NCBI RefSeq assembly: GCF_030066895.1 | Contig: NZ_JASJAV010000030.1 | Span: 62,001-126,000 of the forward strand | Direction: 5' to 3' | Length of the DNA: 64,000 nt | Origin: Breoghania sp. | Lineage (GTDB): Bacteria > Pseudomonadota > Alphaproteobacteria > Rhizobiales > Stappiaceae | In this document: in pieces, positions 10,307 to 20,426 of the stretch | How positions within the stretch are numbered: position 1 is the first letter of the stretch | Layout: every line of letters begins with the position of its first letter | Made by a program: the position numbers and the translations under genes | The notes under the pieces: generated by a model | Databases searched by the model: none | The model's input: the letters and a program-made list of their open reading frames with translations, nothing else | What the model was told of the DNA's origin: nothing

Positions 10307-10417
10307 GAGAAAGCCTCCTTGGGGGTGCGGTCGGTTGTCCTTACCGCCCCTCGTTCGCCAATCTGTAGTCTGTCCCTGTATCACCCGCAAGGCTTGAGCG
10401 AGGCCGCAGAACAGGCC

Positions 10418-11305
10418 TCACACCACCACGATGCCGCTGTGCTTGGCCTTTTCTTCCGGCTCCACGTGAATGGTGATGATGGAGCCCGGCACTTCCGCAT
10501 ACAGGGCTTCCTCGATGCGATCGCAGATCTCGTGAGAATCCGCCACGGCCATGGAGCCGGGCACGACAAGGTGGAAGTCGATGAAGGTTTCCTGACCGGC
10601 GCGCCGCGTCCTCAGATCATGCGCCTCCAGCGCGCCCTCGGCATGCTGGGAGATGATCTCGCGGATATGGTTGCGGATTTCCGGTCCGGGCGCCTCGTCC
10701 ATCAGTCCGCCGACGGACTGGCGCACCAGCCCCCAGCCGGACCACAGGACGTTGAGCGCGACGGCGGCCGCCAGCAACGGGTCGAGGATCATCCAGCCGG
10801 TCCATGCGGCAAGCGCGAAACCGCCGATGACGGCCGCAGAGGAGACGACGTCGATCATCAGGTGTTTGCCGTCGGCATAGAGCGCGGGCGAGCGCAGGCT
10901 GCGGCTGGAAACGATCAGATAGCGTGCCCAGACGAGGTTCAGCACCCCGGCGGCGGCATTGATCGCAAGCCCCATTCCCGGTTGCGCGAAAACGCGCGGC
11001 ACCCGAAAGGCGTGCCAAGCTTCGATGAGAATGGCGATCGCAGCCAAAACGATCATCACGCCTTCGAGGACGGCGGCCAGGTATTCGGCCTTGTGGTGGC
11101 CGTAGGGATGGTTCTGGTCGGCCGGTTTGGAGGCGTAACGGACCGCGATGAAGGCGGCAAACGCCGCCGCCACGTTGACGATCGACTCCATCGCATCCGA
11201 ATACAGCGCGACCGACCCCGTCAGCCAGTAGGCTGCGAATTTTAAGGCGAGAACTGCGACGCCGACAATGATGCTGCCGAGCGCAATTTTGGAGACCTGG
11301 TTCAT
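10418..11305 (-). CDS. Cation diffusion facilitator (CDF) metal exporter
   Basis: 295 residues, intact. Six hydrophobic segments are visible, starting with ALGSIIVGVAVLALKFAAYW. Metal-site residues are seen in TM2 (ALYSDAMESIVN) and in TM5 (ADGKHLMIDVVSS, the H/D pair), along with the histidine-rich loop NHPYGHHKAEY. The C-terminal cytoplasmic ferredoxin-like domain (RRAGQETFIDFHLVVPGSM, DRIEEALYAEVPGSIITIHVEP) is also typical. Such proteins export Zn2+, Fe2+, Mn2+ or Cd2+ in exchange for protons; the ion cannot be told from the sequence alone. The TM2 site has N where many Zn transporters have the second D, which may shift selectivity. It stands alone, downstream of no obvious partner. Confidence 0.85.
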   Translation of the reverse strand: MNQVSKIALGSIIVGVAVLALKFAAYWLTGSVALYSDAMESIVNVAAAFAAFIAVRYASKPADQNHPYGHHKAEYLAAVLEGVMIVLAAIAILIEAWHAFRVPRVFAQPGMGLAINAAAGVLNLVWARYLIVSSRSLRSPALYADGKHLMIDVVSSAAVIGGFALAAWTGWMILDPLLAAAVALNVLWSGWGLVRQSVGGLMDEAPGPEIRNHIREIISQHAEGALEAHDLRTRRAGQETFIDFHLVVPGSMAVADSHEICDRIEEALYAEVPGSIITIHVEPEEKAKHSGIVVV

Positions 11306-11355
11306 GGCGACTTGCGATAAGCAGCCGGAACGGCAAGGTCAATGCGCGCAGGCCC

Positions 11356-11763
11356 TCATTTCACAGTCACGCGAAAGCTCTGTGCACGATGTTTCTGCCA
11401 CCATCCGACATCGTAGCTGAAGTACGTAAAGCCGACGGTGAAGGTATCCACACCGCGGAAATCTCTGTCGGGCGTATAGTATATTGCACCGCCCTTGACG
11501 ACTTTACCTTGGCATTTTCCGGCATTCTTCCCGAGTTTGACCGTGCTTCTGCCGAAGTTCACGTTCCCATGCTTCGGCTTCCGTCGTACCTTGAAGTCTG
11601 GAATCACGCCCTGATTGCAGGTACCGCGGTTGTACGTCGCGCCATTGTAGACCCGGTTCTTGTGGCCAGCCCTGACAGTCGTTGTAAGTTCCTCGGCGAC
11701 ATCCGACCGAATTATGGTCATAAATACCAATTACGCGACAAATATTGAAAGACAAAAACGCAT
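11356..11763 (-). pseudogene. Small secreted protein with a cadherin/Ig-like repeat, stop in the signal peptide
   Basis: From the ATG at 11761-11763 the frame reads MRFCLSIFVA, then TAA (11731-11733), then LVFMTIIRSDVAEE and a mature region of about 110 residues with NRGTCNQGVIPDFKVRRKP, HGNVNFGRSTVKL, YYTPDRDFRGVDTFTVGF. The last segment resembles the T-P-x-x-F-x-G-x-D-x-F-T pattern of bacterial Ig/cadherin-like domains. The stop falls inside what would be the hydrophobic core of a signal peptide. An internal start at MTIIRSDVAEE would give a cytoplasmic form. Two Cys may form a disulfide. I do not recognise a named family, and the start assignment is an inference from the hydrophobic stretch. 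Confidence 0.55.
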
Positions 11764-11871
11764 GAGCCCTACCTCAAACGACATTGCAATAATTCATATT
11801 GGCATCCAATTTCCGCTGCGGCAATCTTGCATTTCCCTTATTCACCTCATCCCAAGAGACATTGATCCGAC

Positions 11872-12771
11872 ATGAGCGACGTGATACCGCCTCGCCCCGC
11901 CATCGCCCCTGAGAGCGGCCGTCCGATTTTTGCGGCAGACTGGATGTCGTTGGCATTGCTGTACTTTTCGGCGACGGCTATTGGCGGGCGGGAGCTTGCG
12001 GGGCATCTCGATACCTTCTCGATCATGTTCTATCGCTCGGTCATCGGCCTTGTCGTCGTGGTCTCGGTACTGGCGGTCACGGGCAAGTTCGAGCAGGTGA
12101 GAACCCGGTGCCTCGGCACACATTTCTGGCGCAATCTGGCGCATTTCACCGGGCAGAACCTGTGGTTTTATGCCGTCAGCATCATAACCCTGGCGCAGCT
12201 TTTCGCGCTGGAATTCACATCGCCGATCTGGGGGGCGCTGCTGGCGCTTGTCTTTCTGGGCGAGCGGTTCACCGGTTGGCAGGTGGGGACGACGATCGCG
12301 GGCTTCATCGGCATCCTGATCGTGGTGCGACGGGGGGTGGCGCACGTCGGTATCGGCGAGATCGCGGTGCTCGCCGCGGCCATCGGCTTTGCAACCAACG
12401 TCATGATAACAAAGTCACTTTCGCGCACGGAGACGACGCTTTGCATCGTCTTCTGGATGACCTTGATGCAGGCCAGAATGGCGGCGGTGATGCTGCTCGG
12501 CTAGCCGGTCGTGCCCGCATGGGATAAGGTACCGTGGGTGGTGATCGTCGGGCTCAGTGGGCTGATCGCGCATTTCTCGCTGGTGCGCGCCTTCCGACAT
12601 GCGGATGCCTCGGTGGTGGCGCCGATGGACTTCCTGCACCTGCCGTTGATCGCCGTCGTCGGCATGCTGGCCTATGGCGAACTGCTTGATCCCTTTGTGT
12701 TTATCGGCGGTGCGGTGGTGTTTCTCACCAATTACGCCAATGTCTGGCGGGTTCAACGGGCGAAGGGCTGA
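11872..12771 (+). pseudogene. EamA/DMT family transporter with an in-frame amber codon
   Basis: A ten-helix drug/metabolite transporter: WMSLALLYFSATAIGGREL, TFSIMFYRSVIGLVVVVSVL, WFYAVSIITLAQLFALEFTSP, ALLALVFLGERFTGWQ, GFIGILIVVRRG, then after TAG at 12502-12504 the same frame continues with VPWVVIVGLSGLIAHFSLVRAF and LIAVVGMLAYGELLDPFVFIG. The stop sits in the loop between helices 6 and 7, so a truncated half-transporter would be made. TGG to TAG is one simple origin; the ancestral residue is not certain. Apart from this the 299 codons are open. Substrate unknown. Confidence 0.82.
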
Positions 12772-13024
12772 GGCGGGGGTAAGGGAGATCGGGGGATGCC
12801 GGGCGAGATCCCGGATCTGCGGAGCAGCGTTCGCACACTGCGCCGCGTCCGGGATGACGCTAGTGGGGTGAGAAAGGAAAGGGAAAGAGGCTTAAGCCTC
12901 TGAAGCCACTCGCCTTCCCGCCCCTTCTCATCATCTGATATAAAATTTCTCGCGGGCTCTCAAAAAGCCCTTGATTTCATTGATCGTTTTTTGAAACCGC
13001 GAGCACTCTTTTTAAAACCCGCGA

Positions 13025-15457
13025 CTAGCGCTTGGAGCCGCGCTTCATGGCCTCGGCAAGGGCTGCCGCGAGCGCGCCGTTGCCCGTGTCATTCCCCTTG
13101 CCCCGACCGGACTTGTCCCCGCCGCCGCCACGACGTTTATCCCCGCCCTTCGGCGCGGACTTATCCCCGTGCGGACGCCCTTCACCACGGGCCTCGCCAC
13201 GCCCACCGCGTGCCTCGCGAGGAATGCCGCATACTGGGCCATGGCGTCCTTTTTCATGGAGAGCGCGATGCGCTTTCGCGGAATGTCGACGTCGAGCACC
13301 GTGACGCGGACAATGTCGCCCGCCTTCACCACCGAACAAAACGGTCGGCAAGCTGGGAGACGTGGACGAGCCCGTCCTGGTGGACGCCGATATCAACGAA
13401 GGCGCCGAAATTGGTGACGTTGGTGACCGTGCCTTCCAGCGCCATGCCGGGTTTCAGGTCCGACAGGGTCTCAACGCCCTCCTGGAAGACGGCGATCTTG
13501 AATTCCGAGCGCGGATCGCGGCCGGGCTTTTCAAGCTCCTTGAAGATATCCTTGACCGTCGGCAGGCCGAAGGTCTCGTCGGTGAATTCGGCCGGATCGA
13601 GCGACTTCAAAATGCCCGGCTCGCGCATCAGTGTGCGGATATCGCGCCCGCAAGCCTTCACGATGCGTTCGACCACCGGATAGGCTTCCGGGTGGACGGA
13701 GGAGACATCGAGCGGATTGTCGCCATCGGTGATGCACAGGAAGCCCGCGCACTGCTTAAACGCCTTGGGGCCGAGGCGGGAGACCTTCAGCAGTTCCTTG
13801 CGGATACGGAAGGCGCCGAGGCTCGAGCTCGCAGCGGCGGGAGATGTGCCCTGGGCGAAGCTCTCCGTCAAGCCCGAAATGCGCGACAGCAAAGGCACGG
13901 ACGCGGTGTTGAGATCGACGCCGACGGCGTTCACCACATCTTCCACCACCGCATCGAGCGCGCGGGCGAGCTTGGTCTGGTTAACGTCGTGCTGATACTG
14001 GCCAACGCCGATGGCCTTGGGCTCGATCTTCACAAATTCCGCCAGCGGATCCTGCAGACGTTGGGCGATGGAGGCAGCCCCGCGAAGCGACACGTCTATA
14101 TCGGGTATTTCACGATCGGGTATTTCACGCGCGGCCAGAGCGGAGGCCGAATAGACCGCGAGGCACCGGCTTCCGACACGGTGAACCTTGGTGGGCTTGG
14201 CGCCCGGAATGCACTTGATGAGTTCGGCGGCGAGCTTGTCGATCTCGCTGCTCGCCGTGCCGTTACCGATGGCGATCAGCTCCACCTTGTGGCGCTGGCA
14301 CAGCGCACCGAGAACGGCGAGCGCACCCTCGACATCATTCTTCGGCTGGAAGGGATAGACGGTGGCCGTATCGACCAGCTTGCCGGTGGCATCGATGACG
14401 GCGACCTTGACGCCAGTGCGGATGCCGGGATCGAGGCCGAGGGTCGTGCGTGCGTCTGCCGGGGCGGCCAGCAGCAGGTCCTTCAGGTTGCGGGCGAAAA
14501 CGCGGATCGCCTCTTCCTCCGCACGCTCGCGCAGGCTCCCCATGAGATCGAGGTGCAGCGCGATCTTGACCCGCCAGGCCCAGTGTGCCGTCTCGATCAG
14601 CCAGCCATCAGCCGGACGACCCTTACTCGGCGATGCAAAAGGCACCCGCGACCATGGTTTCCGCCGGAGAGAGCCCCTGCCCTTCCGCCTGTTCGGTGAG
14701 GAGATCGAGCGACAGAACGCCCTCGTTGCGGCCGCGGAACAAGGCGAGCGCGCGGTGGCTAGGGATATCGGCCCACTTCTCCGAATAGTCGAAATAGTCG
14801 GAGAACTTGGCGCCTTCGATCTCCTTGCCTTCCACCACGTGGGAGGCGACCGTGCCAGAGCGGGCAACATAGTCGCGCAGCTTGCCGACCAGGGTTGTGT
14901 CTTCGGAAAAGCGTTCGGTCAGGATCTGACGGGCACCGTCAAGTGCAGCCTTGGTATCGGTCACGCCCTTGTCCGTATCGATGATACTTCGCCGCCTCCG
15001 CTTGCGGATCAAGACGTGCATCGCCGAGCAGCGCGTCGGCCAGCGGCTCCAGTCCGGCTTCGCGCGCGATCTGCGCCTTGGTGCGGCGCTTGGAACGATA
15101 GGGCAGATAGAGGTCTTCCAGAGCGGATTTGGTGTCGGCGCTCCGGATCTGACCCGCCAGTTCCGTACTCAGCTTGCCCTGCTCGTCGACGGACTTGAGG
15201 ATCGCGGTGCGGCGCTCCTCCAGCTCGCGCAGATAGATCAGGCGTTCTTCCAGCGTGCGCAACTGCCCGTCATCGAGGCCGCCGGTCGCTTCCTTTCGGT
15301 AGCGGGCGACAAAGGGGACGGTGGTGGCGCCGTCGAGAAGGTCCACGGAAGCCGAGACCTACTCCGGCCGGACCCCGATCTCGACCGCGATACGACGGGC
15401 GATGGTGGCGGCAACGGCAGCGGGTGTGGGGGCTGCGGCGGGTTGTGCGTCTGTCAT
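13025..15457 (-). pseudogene. tex: Transcription accessory protein Tex, multiply interrupted
   Basis: Tex is a large nucleic-acid-binding protein with an N-terminal helical region, a YqgF-like RNase H fold, a HhH region and a C-terminal S1 domain. All are seen in order: [52 protein letters not shown] (YqgF), [31 protein letters not shown] (HhH), [20 protein letters not shown] (S1), and a basic Lys/Gly-rich tail ending MKRGSKR. Lesions: TAG at 15359-15361 where RPEQV is expected, frameshifts near 15000, 14625, 13330 and 13215, and a 15-bp tandem duplication that doubles REIPD. Normally conserved in proteobacteria, so its decay is striking. Confidence 0.88.
14100..14129 (-). repeat. 15-bp tandem duplication inside tex
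   Basis: The unit ATCGGGTATTTCACG (plus strand) occurs at 14100-14114 and 14115-14129. On the coding strand it duplicates REIPD in [19 protein letters not shown], where related Tex proteins have one copy. In frame. Confidence 0.92.
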
Positions 15458-15647
15458 GGGCCTCTTCGGAAGCCTCTTTCGCGGCTTTCGCAGTGGAGCG
15501 GGGAAACGGGCCCGCGCTCCATTCACGGAAGAGGCGGAAATAGGAGGTCACCGCGATCAACGCCAGTGTGGCCTTTGCGATGCGCACAGTTTGGCGCGGG
15601 GGAGACGTGTCGAAGGCGCCGTATCCTTGAGGGATCTCCGCCCCTCA

Positions 15648-15684
15648 CCTTAATTCCCTCTCCCGATGGGAGAGGGAATTAAGG
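15648..15684. repeat. Perfect 37-nt palindrome upstream of tex
   Basis: CCTTAATTCCCTCTCCC, loop GAT, then its exact reverse complement: a 17-bp stem. It lies between the divergent tex gene and the small secreted protein gene, so it is not a gene-end terminator for either. The CCCTCTCCC core is shared with the hairpin element at 22987-23101, which suggests a dispersed family. Confidence 0.85.
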
Positions 15685-15911
15685 TCACGTCGGGTCATGT
15701 TGGTCGCGCCAAATCGCGCAGGCGCTTGCCGTCGTGTTCGAACCGCGTTTCAGGCTGCAATTTTCCATCGAAACTGACGCTGGGACATGCCCCGTTCGGG
15801 GGTGAAGGCCCGTATACCGCTGTGCCTAAGCTTCCACGTCACTCCCGTGGTGGCCTACCGACGCTACGGCATTGGCACCCCATGACGAACAAACCAGGAA
15901 GCCTACCAACC

Positions 15912-16196
15912 ATGAAATATATCCGTACCATCCTTTCCAGCCTCGCCATGCTGCTTGCTGTTGCGGGAGCTGTTTCACCGAGCATCGCCGCCTCACCTAC
16001 GGTGCCGATCGTTTCTCCGATCCTTGTTTCCGCGGACGTTACGATGGCGCAGTTTCGTGCCTTTTTGGACGAGGGGAAGGAAATCTACGGCAATTGCAAC
16101 CGGGCAATCGAGTGCACCAATGATTGCAAACGAGCCGGCGGCAGCACGCATTCATACCGAACGCAATGCGGCTACTACAACGCTTGCATGAAATAA
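15912..16196 (+). CDS. Small secreted cysteine-rich protein
   Basis: 94 residues. MKYIRTILSSLAMLLAVAGAV followed by SPSIAASPT is a clear signal peptide with an AxA-type site. The mature part of about 65 residues ends in a cysteine-rich tail: YGNCNRAIECTNDC, then SYRTQCGYYNACMK, five cysteines in about 33 residues. This suggests a disulfide-stabilised periplasmic or secreted peptide. An upstream in-frame Met (MTNKPGS, 15882) is possible, but the signal peptide begins at 15912. I do not recognise the family and see no operon partner; a LuxR regulator gene and a RIME-like element follow it. Confidence 0.6.
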   Translation: MKYIRTILSSLAMLLAVAGAVSPSIAASPTVPIVSPILVSADVTMAQFRAFLDEGKEIYGNCNRAIECTNDCKRAGGSTHSYRTQCGYYNACMK

Positions 16197-16269
16197 TCCG
16201 CAAGGGCGAAATGGAAATTGCGGCTACCACCGGAAGGCAGCCGCAATTTCGGTGCGGGTTCATCGGGGC

Positions 16270-16401
16270 GCCCATCCTTCGAGACGGCGCTCACGTGCCT
16301 CCTCAGGAGGACGTTATCGTGTTGTTGATGCAGATCAATCTCTCAACACACACAACGTCATCCTGAGGAGATCGCGTCAGCGGTCGTCTCGAAGGATGGG
16401 C
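16270..16401. repeat. RIME-like mosaic element (inverted pair)
   Basis: Left arm GCCCATCCTTCGAGACGGCG and CCTCCTCAGGAGGACG, right arm CGTCATCCTGAGGAG and CGTCTCGAAGGATGGGC: two oppositely oriented half-elements around a short centre. This matches the general plan of rhizobial intergenic mosaic elements. It lies just past the true stop of the LuxR gene. Confidence 0.85.
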
Positions 16402-16414
16402 GACACAGTGGAAA

Positions 16415-17538
16415 CTAGCGAACGCGCAGAAAACAGAAGCGCTCGACGAGGCGCAGCAGATCCTTCTGGCTGTGCGGCAGCCGGTCTTGTCGAAAACGTT
16501 CTTCAGATGCTTGCGGACGGTCTCGTGCGCCACGTTGCGGGCGGGCGCATGGCCGCGGAGGTCTTCGCCTACGGTCAGGACGCCGAGAACGGCGAGCTCG
16601 GCAGGGGTGAGGCCGAAGAGCATGCCGAACTGGATAAGCTCGACCTTGTTGGGGGCAGCCTCCGCGTCCAGGGGAATGAGCATGATCGACAGACGCGAGT
16701 CGCGACCGTCAACGCCCAGGATCGGCAGGAAACGCACGCCGATCTGCCGACCTGCGTAATCGACAAGCAGGGCGCAGCTTTGGGAAACATGGCCGACCTC
16801 CAGCTCATCGCAGCGAACCGCCTCCAGAACCCCGGCAAGCAGACCATCGAGATCCGAGCGATTGAAGACCCGGCGCTTGTAGACGATGCGGACCACTTTT
16901 TCTCGTATCAGCCGTTCGGCCGCCTCGTTGACATAGTTGAGCGTCCCGTCGGCATTGAGCAGGAGGAGCGCCCGGCCGGTGCGCGACCACAGATCGCCGA
17001 GTTCGGAGACCGCGCCAAAGGCGCTCTGCAAGGAGAGATGGAGCCGCACGGCCTGGCGAATATGCGGCAGCACGAACTGCATGAGCTTGATGGCGTCGGC
17101 ATCGAAGGAATCGTCTTTACGCGCGCCAAACCCGAGACAGCTCAGTTCACCGCCGACGAACAGCGAGGCCCCGGTCACGTCGTGCAGGCCGTTCGGCTCG
17201 AAATATTCGTTGTAGAGTGGGCTTGAGCGCCGCTCCTCGGCGGTCGACAGCGACTGGCCATGCAGGATGCGTCCCGCCGATGCGCTGAAAATGCGCGGAA
17301 TTCGGAGATCCTTGGAGAGGTAGTCCTTGTAGTAGCCGCGCGGCAGCGACGGATCGAGCCGGGTCATCACCATAACCGATGTCTTCAAGGTCCGCTCGTC
17401 GCCGCTGTGCAGGCAACAATTGCTCGCGGAGACAAGATCCGTCACCCACTCCATGGCCGGAGCCAATAATTCCGGCTCTATCGCGGCCTCGTAAAGGCCG
17501 CGAACCGCATCCCCGAACTGTTCAATCCCCACGCCCAT
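16415..17538 (-). pseudogene. LuxR-family transcriptional regulator, frameshifted in the HTH end
   Basis: About 370 residues: an N-terminal sensor region (IEQFGDAVRGLYEAAIEPE, WVTDLVSASNCCLHSGD), a PAS-like middle (ALLLLNADGTLNYVNEAAERLI) and a LuxR helix-turn-helix (FGLTPAELAVLGVLTVGEDL, NVAHETVRKHLKNVFDKTGC). After GCRT one base is out of register near 16470; the neighbouring frame supplies the expected ending SQKDLLRLVERFCFLRVR and a TAG at 16415-16417. As read, the chain runs on into a RIME-like element instead. The recognition helix is upstream of the shift, so partial function cannot be excluded. Start at MGVGIEQF. Target genes unknown. Confidence 0.78.
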
Positions 17539-17857
17539 TGCCCGGTCCCATCGATATCGCAAACCGGTTCCAGGGCCCGGGTTCGATCGACAACTTGGAG
17601 TACAACCAACTGACAAGACGCCTTACCGAGCATTCAGGCCGTCATGCGCCGCAACGCGCGCAAGTTTCATCAATCTGCCGGCTGCAATACTTGGGCGTAA
17701 CGGGAGTTATTCTAAATACTTATTTTATCCGTCGTAAATTACGGTTGTGCGCGACACAATTCCGCACCATCGCGCAAACCTTTATCTGCAACCGACAACT
17801 GAGGCATCCATCCTCGCAGCTACGGAATCCTCCGGTCTCTGCGGACGGGGACACGCC

Positions 17858-18712
17858 CTAGCCGAAGCGGCCGGTGATATAGGCCTGACACATCTCGGTT
17901 TCCGGGCGCAGGAAGATCTTTTCCGTGTCCCTCACCTCCAGCAATTCGCCAAAGTGAAAGTAGGCGGCGCGCTGGGAAATGCGGGCAGCCTGCTGGAGAT
18001 TATGGGTGATGATGACGATGCAATAGGAGTTGGCGAGCTCATCGATCAGCTCTTCCAGATAGGCGGTGACGACCGGATCCAGCGCGGAGGTCGGCTCATC
18101 CATCAGGATCACTTCCGGATCGGCGGCGATGGCGCGGGCCACGCAGAGGCGCTGCTGCTGGCCGCCGGACAGCTCCGTTCCCGGCGTGTAGAGATCGTCC
18201 TTGACCTCCTCCCATAGACCGGTGCGCTCCACCAGTTCCTCTTCATCCGCGTAGCTGCCGACGAGAGCGTGCAAACGCGGACCGTAGGCGACGTTTTCAC
18301 GGATCGTCCAGGGAAAGGGATCGGGCTTCTGCGCCACCCAGCCGAAGCGACGGCGCAGCACCGGCGGATCGATCTCGTCGGAATAGATGTCTTCGTCGTC
18401 CACCAACACGCGACCGTTCATATGCGTTCCGGAGATCAGCTCGTTGGTGCGGTTGAGGCAGCGCAGAAGCGTGATCTTACCACACCCCGACGGGCCGATC
18501 AGGGCGGTCACCTCGCGATCGGAAATATCGAGATTGATGTTGTCGAGCGCCTTCTTGTCGCCGTACCAAAAGTCGAGATTCTCGATCCGGATCTTGGGCG
18601 GCGCGTCGCCGTCATGATTGGGGCGCTCGCCCACATGGAGTTCGAAATCAACAATCGTCTTGCGGGTATCGGAGCCTTCCACGTTCCTTCCCCTTTCCTC
18701 CCGAACGGACAC
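17858..18712 (-). CDS. pstB: Phosphate ABC transporter ATPase PstB with an altered Walker A motif
   Basis: 284 residues, frame intact. Typical PstB sequence: IRIENLDFWYGDKKALDNIN, GPSGCGKITLLRCLNRTNEL, VAQKPDPFPWTIRENVAYG, LSGGQQQRLCVARAIA (signature), VILMDEPTSALDP (Walker B), VIITHNLQQAARISQ (His switch), ending AYITGRFG. The P-loop reads GKIT instead of GKST. The residue after the lysine normally is Ser or Thr and coordinates Mg2+ with ATP, so Ile there should cripple ATP hydrolysis. No pstS, pstC, pstA or phoU lies beside it, so the gene is an orphan here. I call the family with confidence; activity is doubtful. Confidence 0.85.
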   Translation of the reverse strand: MSVREERGRNVEGSDTRKTIVDFELHVGERPNHDGDAPPKIRIENLDFWYGDKKALDNINLDISDREVTALIGPSGCGKITLLRCLNRTNELISGTHMNGRVLVDDEDIYSDEIDPPVLRRRFGWVAQKPDPFPWTIRENVAYGPRLHALVGSYADEEELVERTGLWEEVKDDLYTPGTELSGGQQQRLCVARAIAADPEVILMDEPTSALDPVVTAYLEELIDELANSYCIVIITHNLQQAARISQRAAYFHFGELLEVRDTEKIFLRPETEMCQAYITGRFG

Positions 18713-19106
18713 CGTCGCCCACCCCTCCCGGGAGCTCGCACGTCATCGAGAAACCGCAAGACGAACGGCAGGCGCTCGTCTTCATTGTGCCGACATGTCG
18801 TTTCAGGTGAATGCGACACTTTCATAAATCGGACCGGAATCGGCCGAAGACCGGTCAGGGATTGGAAGGCGCGGCAGAGGGCGGGAACCGGCGAGACGCG
18901 CGAAACGTTAACGTCCCATGTGAGCCCGCAAAATGAAGACCGGACCGACCCCAAAAAGGGGAAGAGCGTCGCGATGATGCGGATGCCCGAAGGACAAAAC
19001 TATACCATAGTGGGTGCGTAGTCAGGACACCTACATGATTCGAAAGACTTTTTCCTTCAGCGGCGACGACCGCGACGAAGACGGCGCGTCCTCCGCGCCG
19101 ACTGGC

Positions 19107-19821
19107 ATGAAGATCACCAGACGCGCCCTGGTGGCCGGACTGGCCGTCGCACTCGCCGGGTGTTCGTCCACCCAGCGCTTCCGTCGCCCGCCGCAGTATC
19201 TGCGCCAGTTCGTCGATTATCCGGCGCCGCAGCATGCGGGCACGATCATCATCGATCCGCGCGCGCGCTTTCTCTATCTGGTCTACGGCAACGGCAAGGC
19301 ACTGCGCTACGGCGTGGGTGTGGGACGGCAGGGTTTCGGCTGGGCGGGAACCGCCGAAATCAAGCGCAAGGAAAAGTGGCCGACCTGGACCCCACCCAAG
19401 GAAATGGTGGAACACGACCCGAAGGCCGCGCCTTACAAGGACGGCATGCCGGGCGGCCTCGGCAATCCGCTGGGCGCGCGCGCTCTATCTCTTTCAGGGC
19501 AACAAGGACACGCTCTACCGCATTCACGGCACCAACGAGCCGAAGAGCATCGGCAAGGCGGTCTCCTCCGGCTGCATCCGCATGCTCAATCAGGACGTCA
19601 TAGATCTCTACGACCGCGTGCCGCTCGGCTCGCCCGTGGTCGTGCTGAACGACGCCAACGCCACCCATTACCATGTGACGACCGAGAGCCCTGCGCGGAT
19701 GTGCAGGTGCGGGATTTCTTCGGGTGGCCCCCCTTCGAGACGGCGCTCACGCGCCTCCTCAGGATGGCGTTGTGTGTGTTGCAGATTTCTTCAAAACCGT
19801 CCCCCGATGACGTCATCCTGA
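19107..19821 (+). pseudogene. L,D-transpeptidase (YkuD) lipoprotein, frameshifted
   Basis: [21 protein letters not shown] is a lipoprotein signal with a twin-arginine start and lipobox LAGC. It is followed by [20 protein letters not shown] and [21 protein letters not shown]. After a one-base slip in a GC run near 19490 the YkuD core continues: [41 protein letters not shown] (catalytic His and SxGCIR Cys), GSPVVVL. These enzymes form 3-3 cross-links or attach proteins to peptidoglycan. The original C-terminus is no longer visible: after [10 protein letters not shown] the frame enters a RIME-like element. Broken at two points. Confidence 0.82.
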
Positions 19822-19857
19822 GGAGGCCGCGTCAGCGGCCGTTTCGAAGGATGGGCC
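19727..19857. repeat. RIME-like mosaic element at the end of the L,D-transpeptidase gene
   Basis: Left arm CCTTCGAGACGGCGCTCACG and CGCCTCCTCAGGATGGCG; right arm GACGTCATCCTGAGGAGG and GTTTCGAAGGATGGGCC; same architecture as the elements at 16270 and 26736. It overlaps the 3' end of the transpeptidase frame. Confidence 0.85.
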
Positions 19858-20426
19858 GCCCAAACCGAAGCTGGCCCCTCCCCGCTCTGCTACCTGCTCT
19901 CGCCGCGTTTCGGACCGACTGGCTCAAATTTTTAGGTGCTTAAAATTTTTTCTACTGAATATATTAAAACTGTTCGATCATTCCATCCACACGAAAGATA
20001 ATAAAGCAATAATTCACACAAACGCGCTCTCGCGATACGGTGTCATTTATTACTTTTATACATAAAACATCCGGGGTGCGACATCCGGTTCAAATGGGAT
20101 GAAAACTGTGATATCAACCTGCCTCAGGCTTTCCAAGCAAAGCTTCAACTCGGCGATTTTCAAGCCGGAAGTGTGAAGTTCTTGCGCCCCGCGTGTGCAA
20201 ACGGCGCGCGGGCCCGTTCGTGCAGTCCTGCAAAGCACCCGGATGCCCACCGCGCCCGTAACACGGCGCGCCAGCGGCATCGATCGCCTTCGAGCGGTCG
20301 CGCAAGGGCACAGCGCGCAAGAAAATCAGACCACGTTTCGGCCCGACCATGAGGACCTCGTGCGCGACGGTAGCACTACGCCGGCCGCGCCTCACAGACA
20401 AACCAACAAACAAAAGGGATGCGAGC
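19858..20426. other. Intergenic leader region of the methyltransferase gene
   Basis: AT-rich from 19930 to 20080, then GC-rich to the methyltransferase start. Long for a leader, but I see no terminator hairpin, riboswitch core or protein in it. A short leftward frame at 20056-20280 has no recognisable features. Confidence 0.35.

Noticed and set aside
16270..16401. The hairpin elements as insertion sequences
   Set aside because: No transposase frame, no target-site duplication could be recognised, and they are only about 130 bases long.
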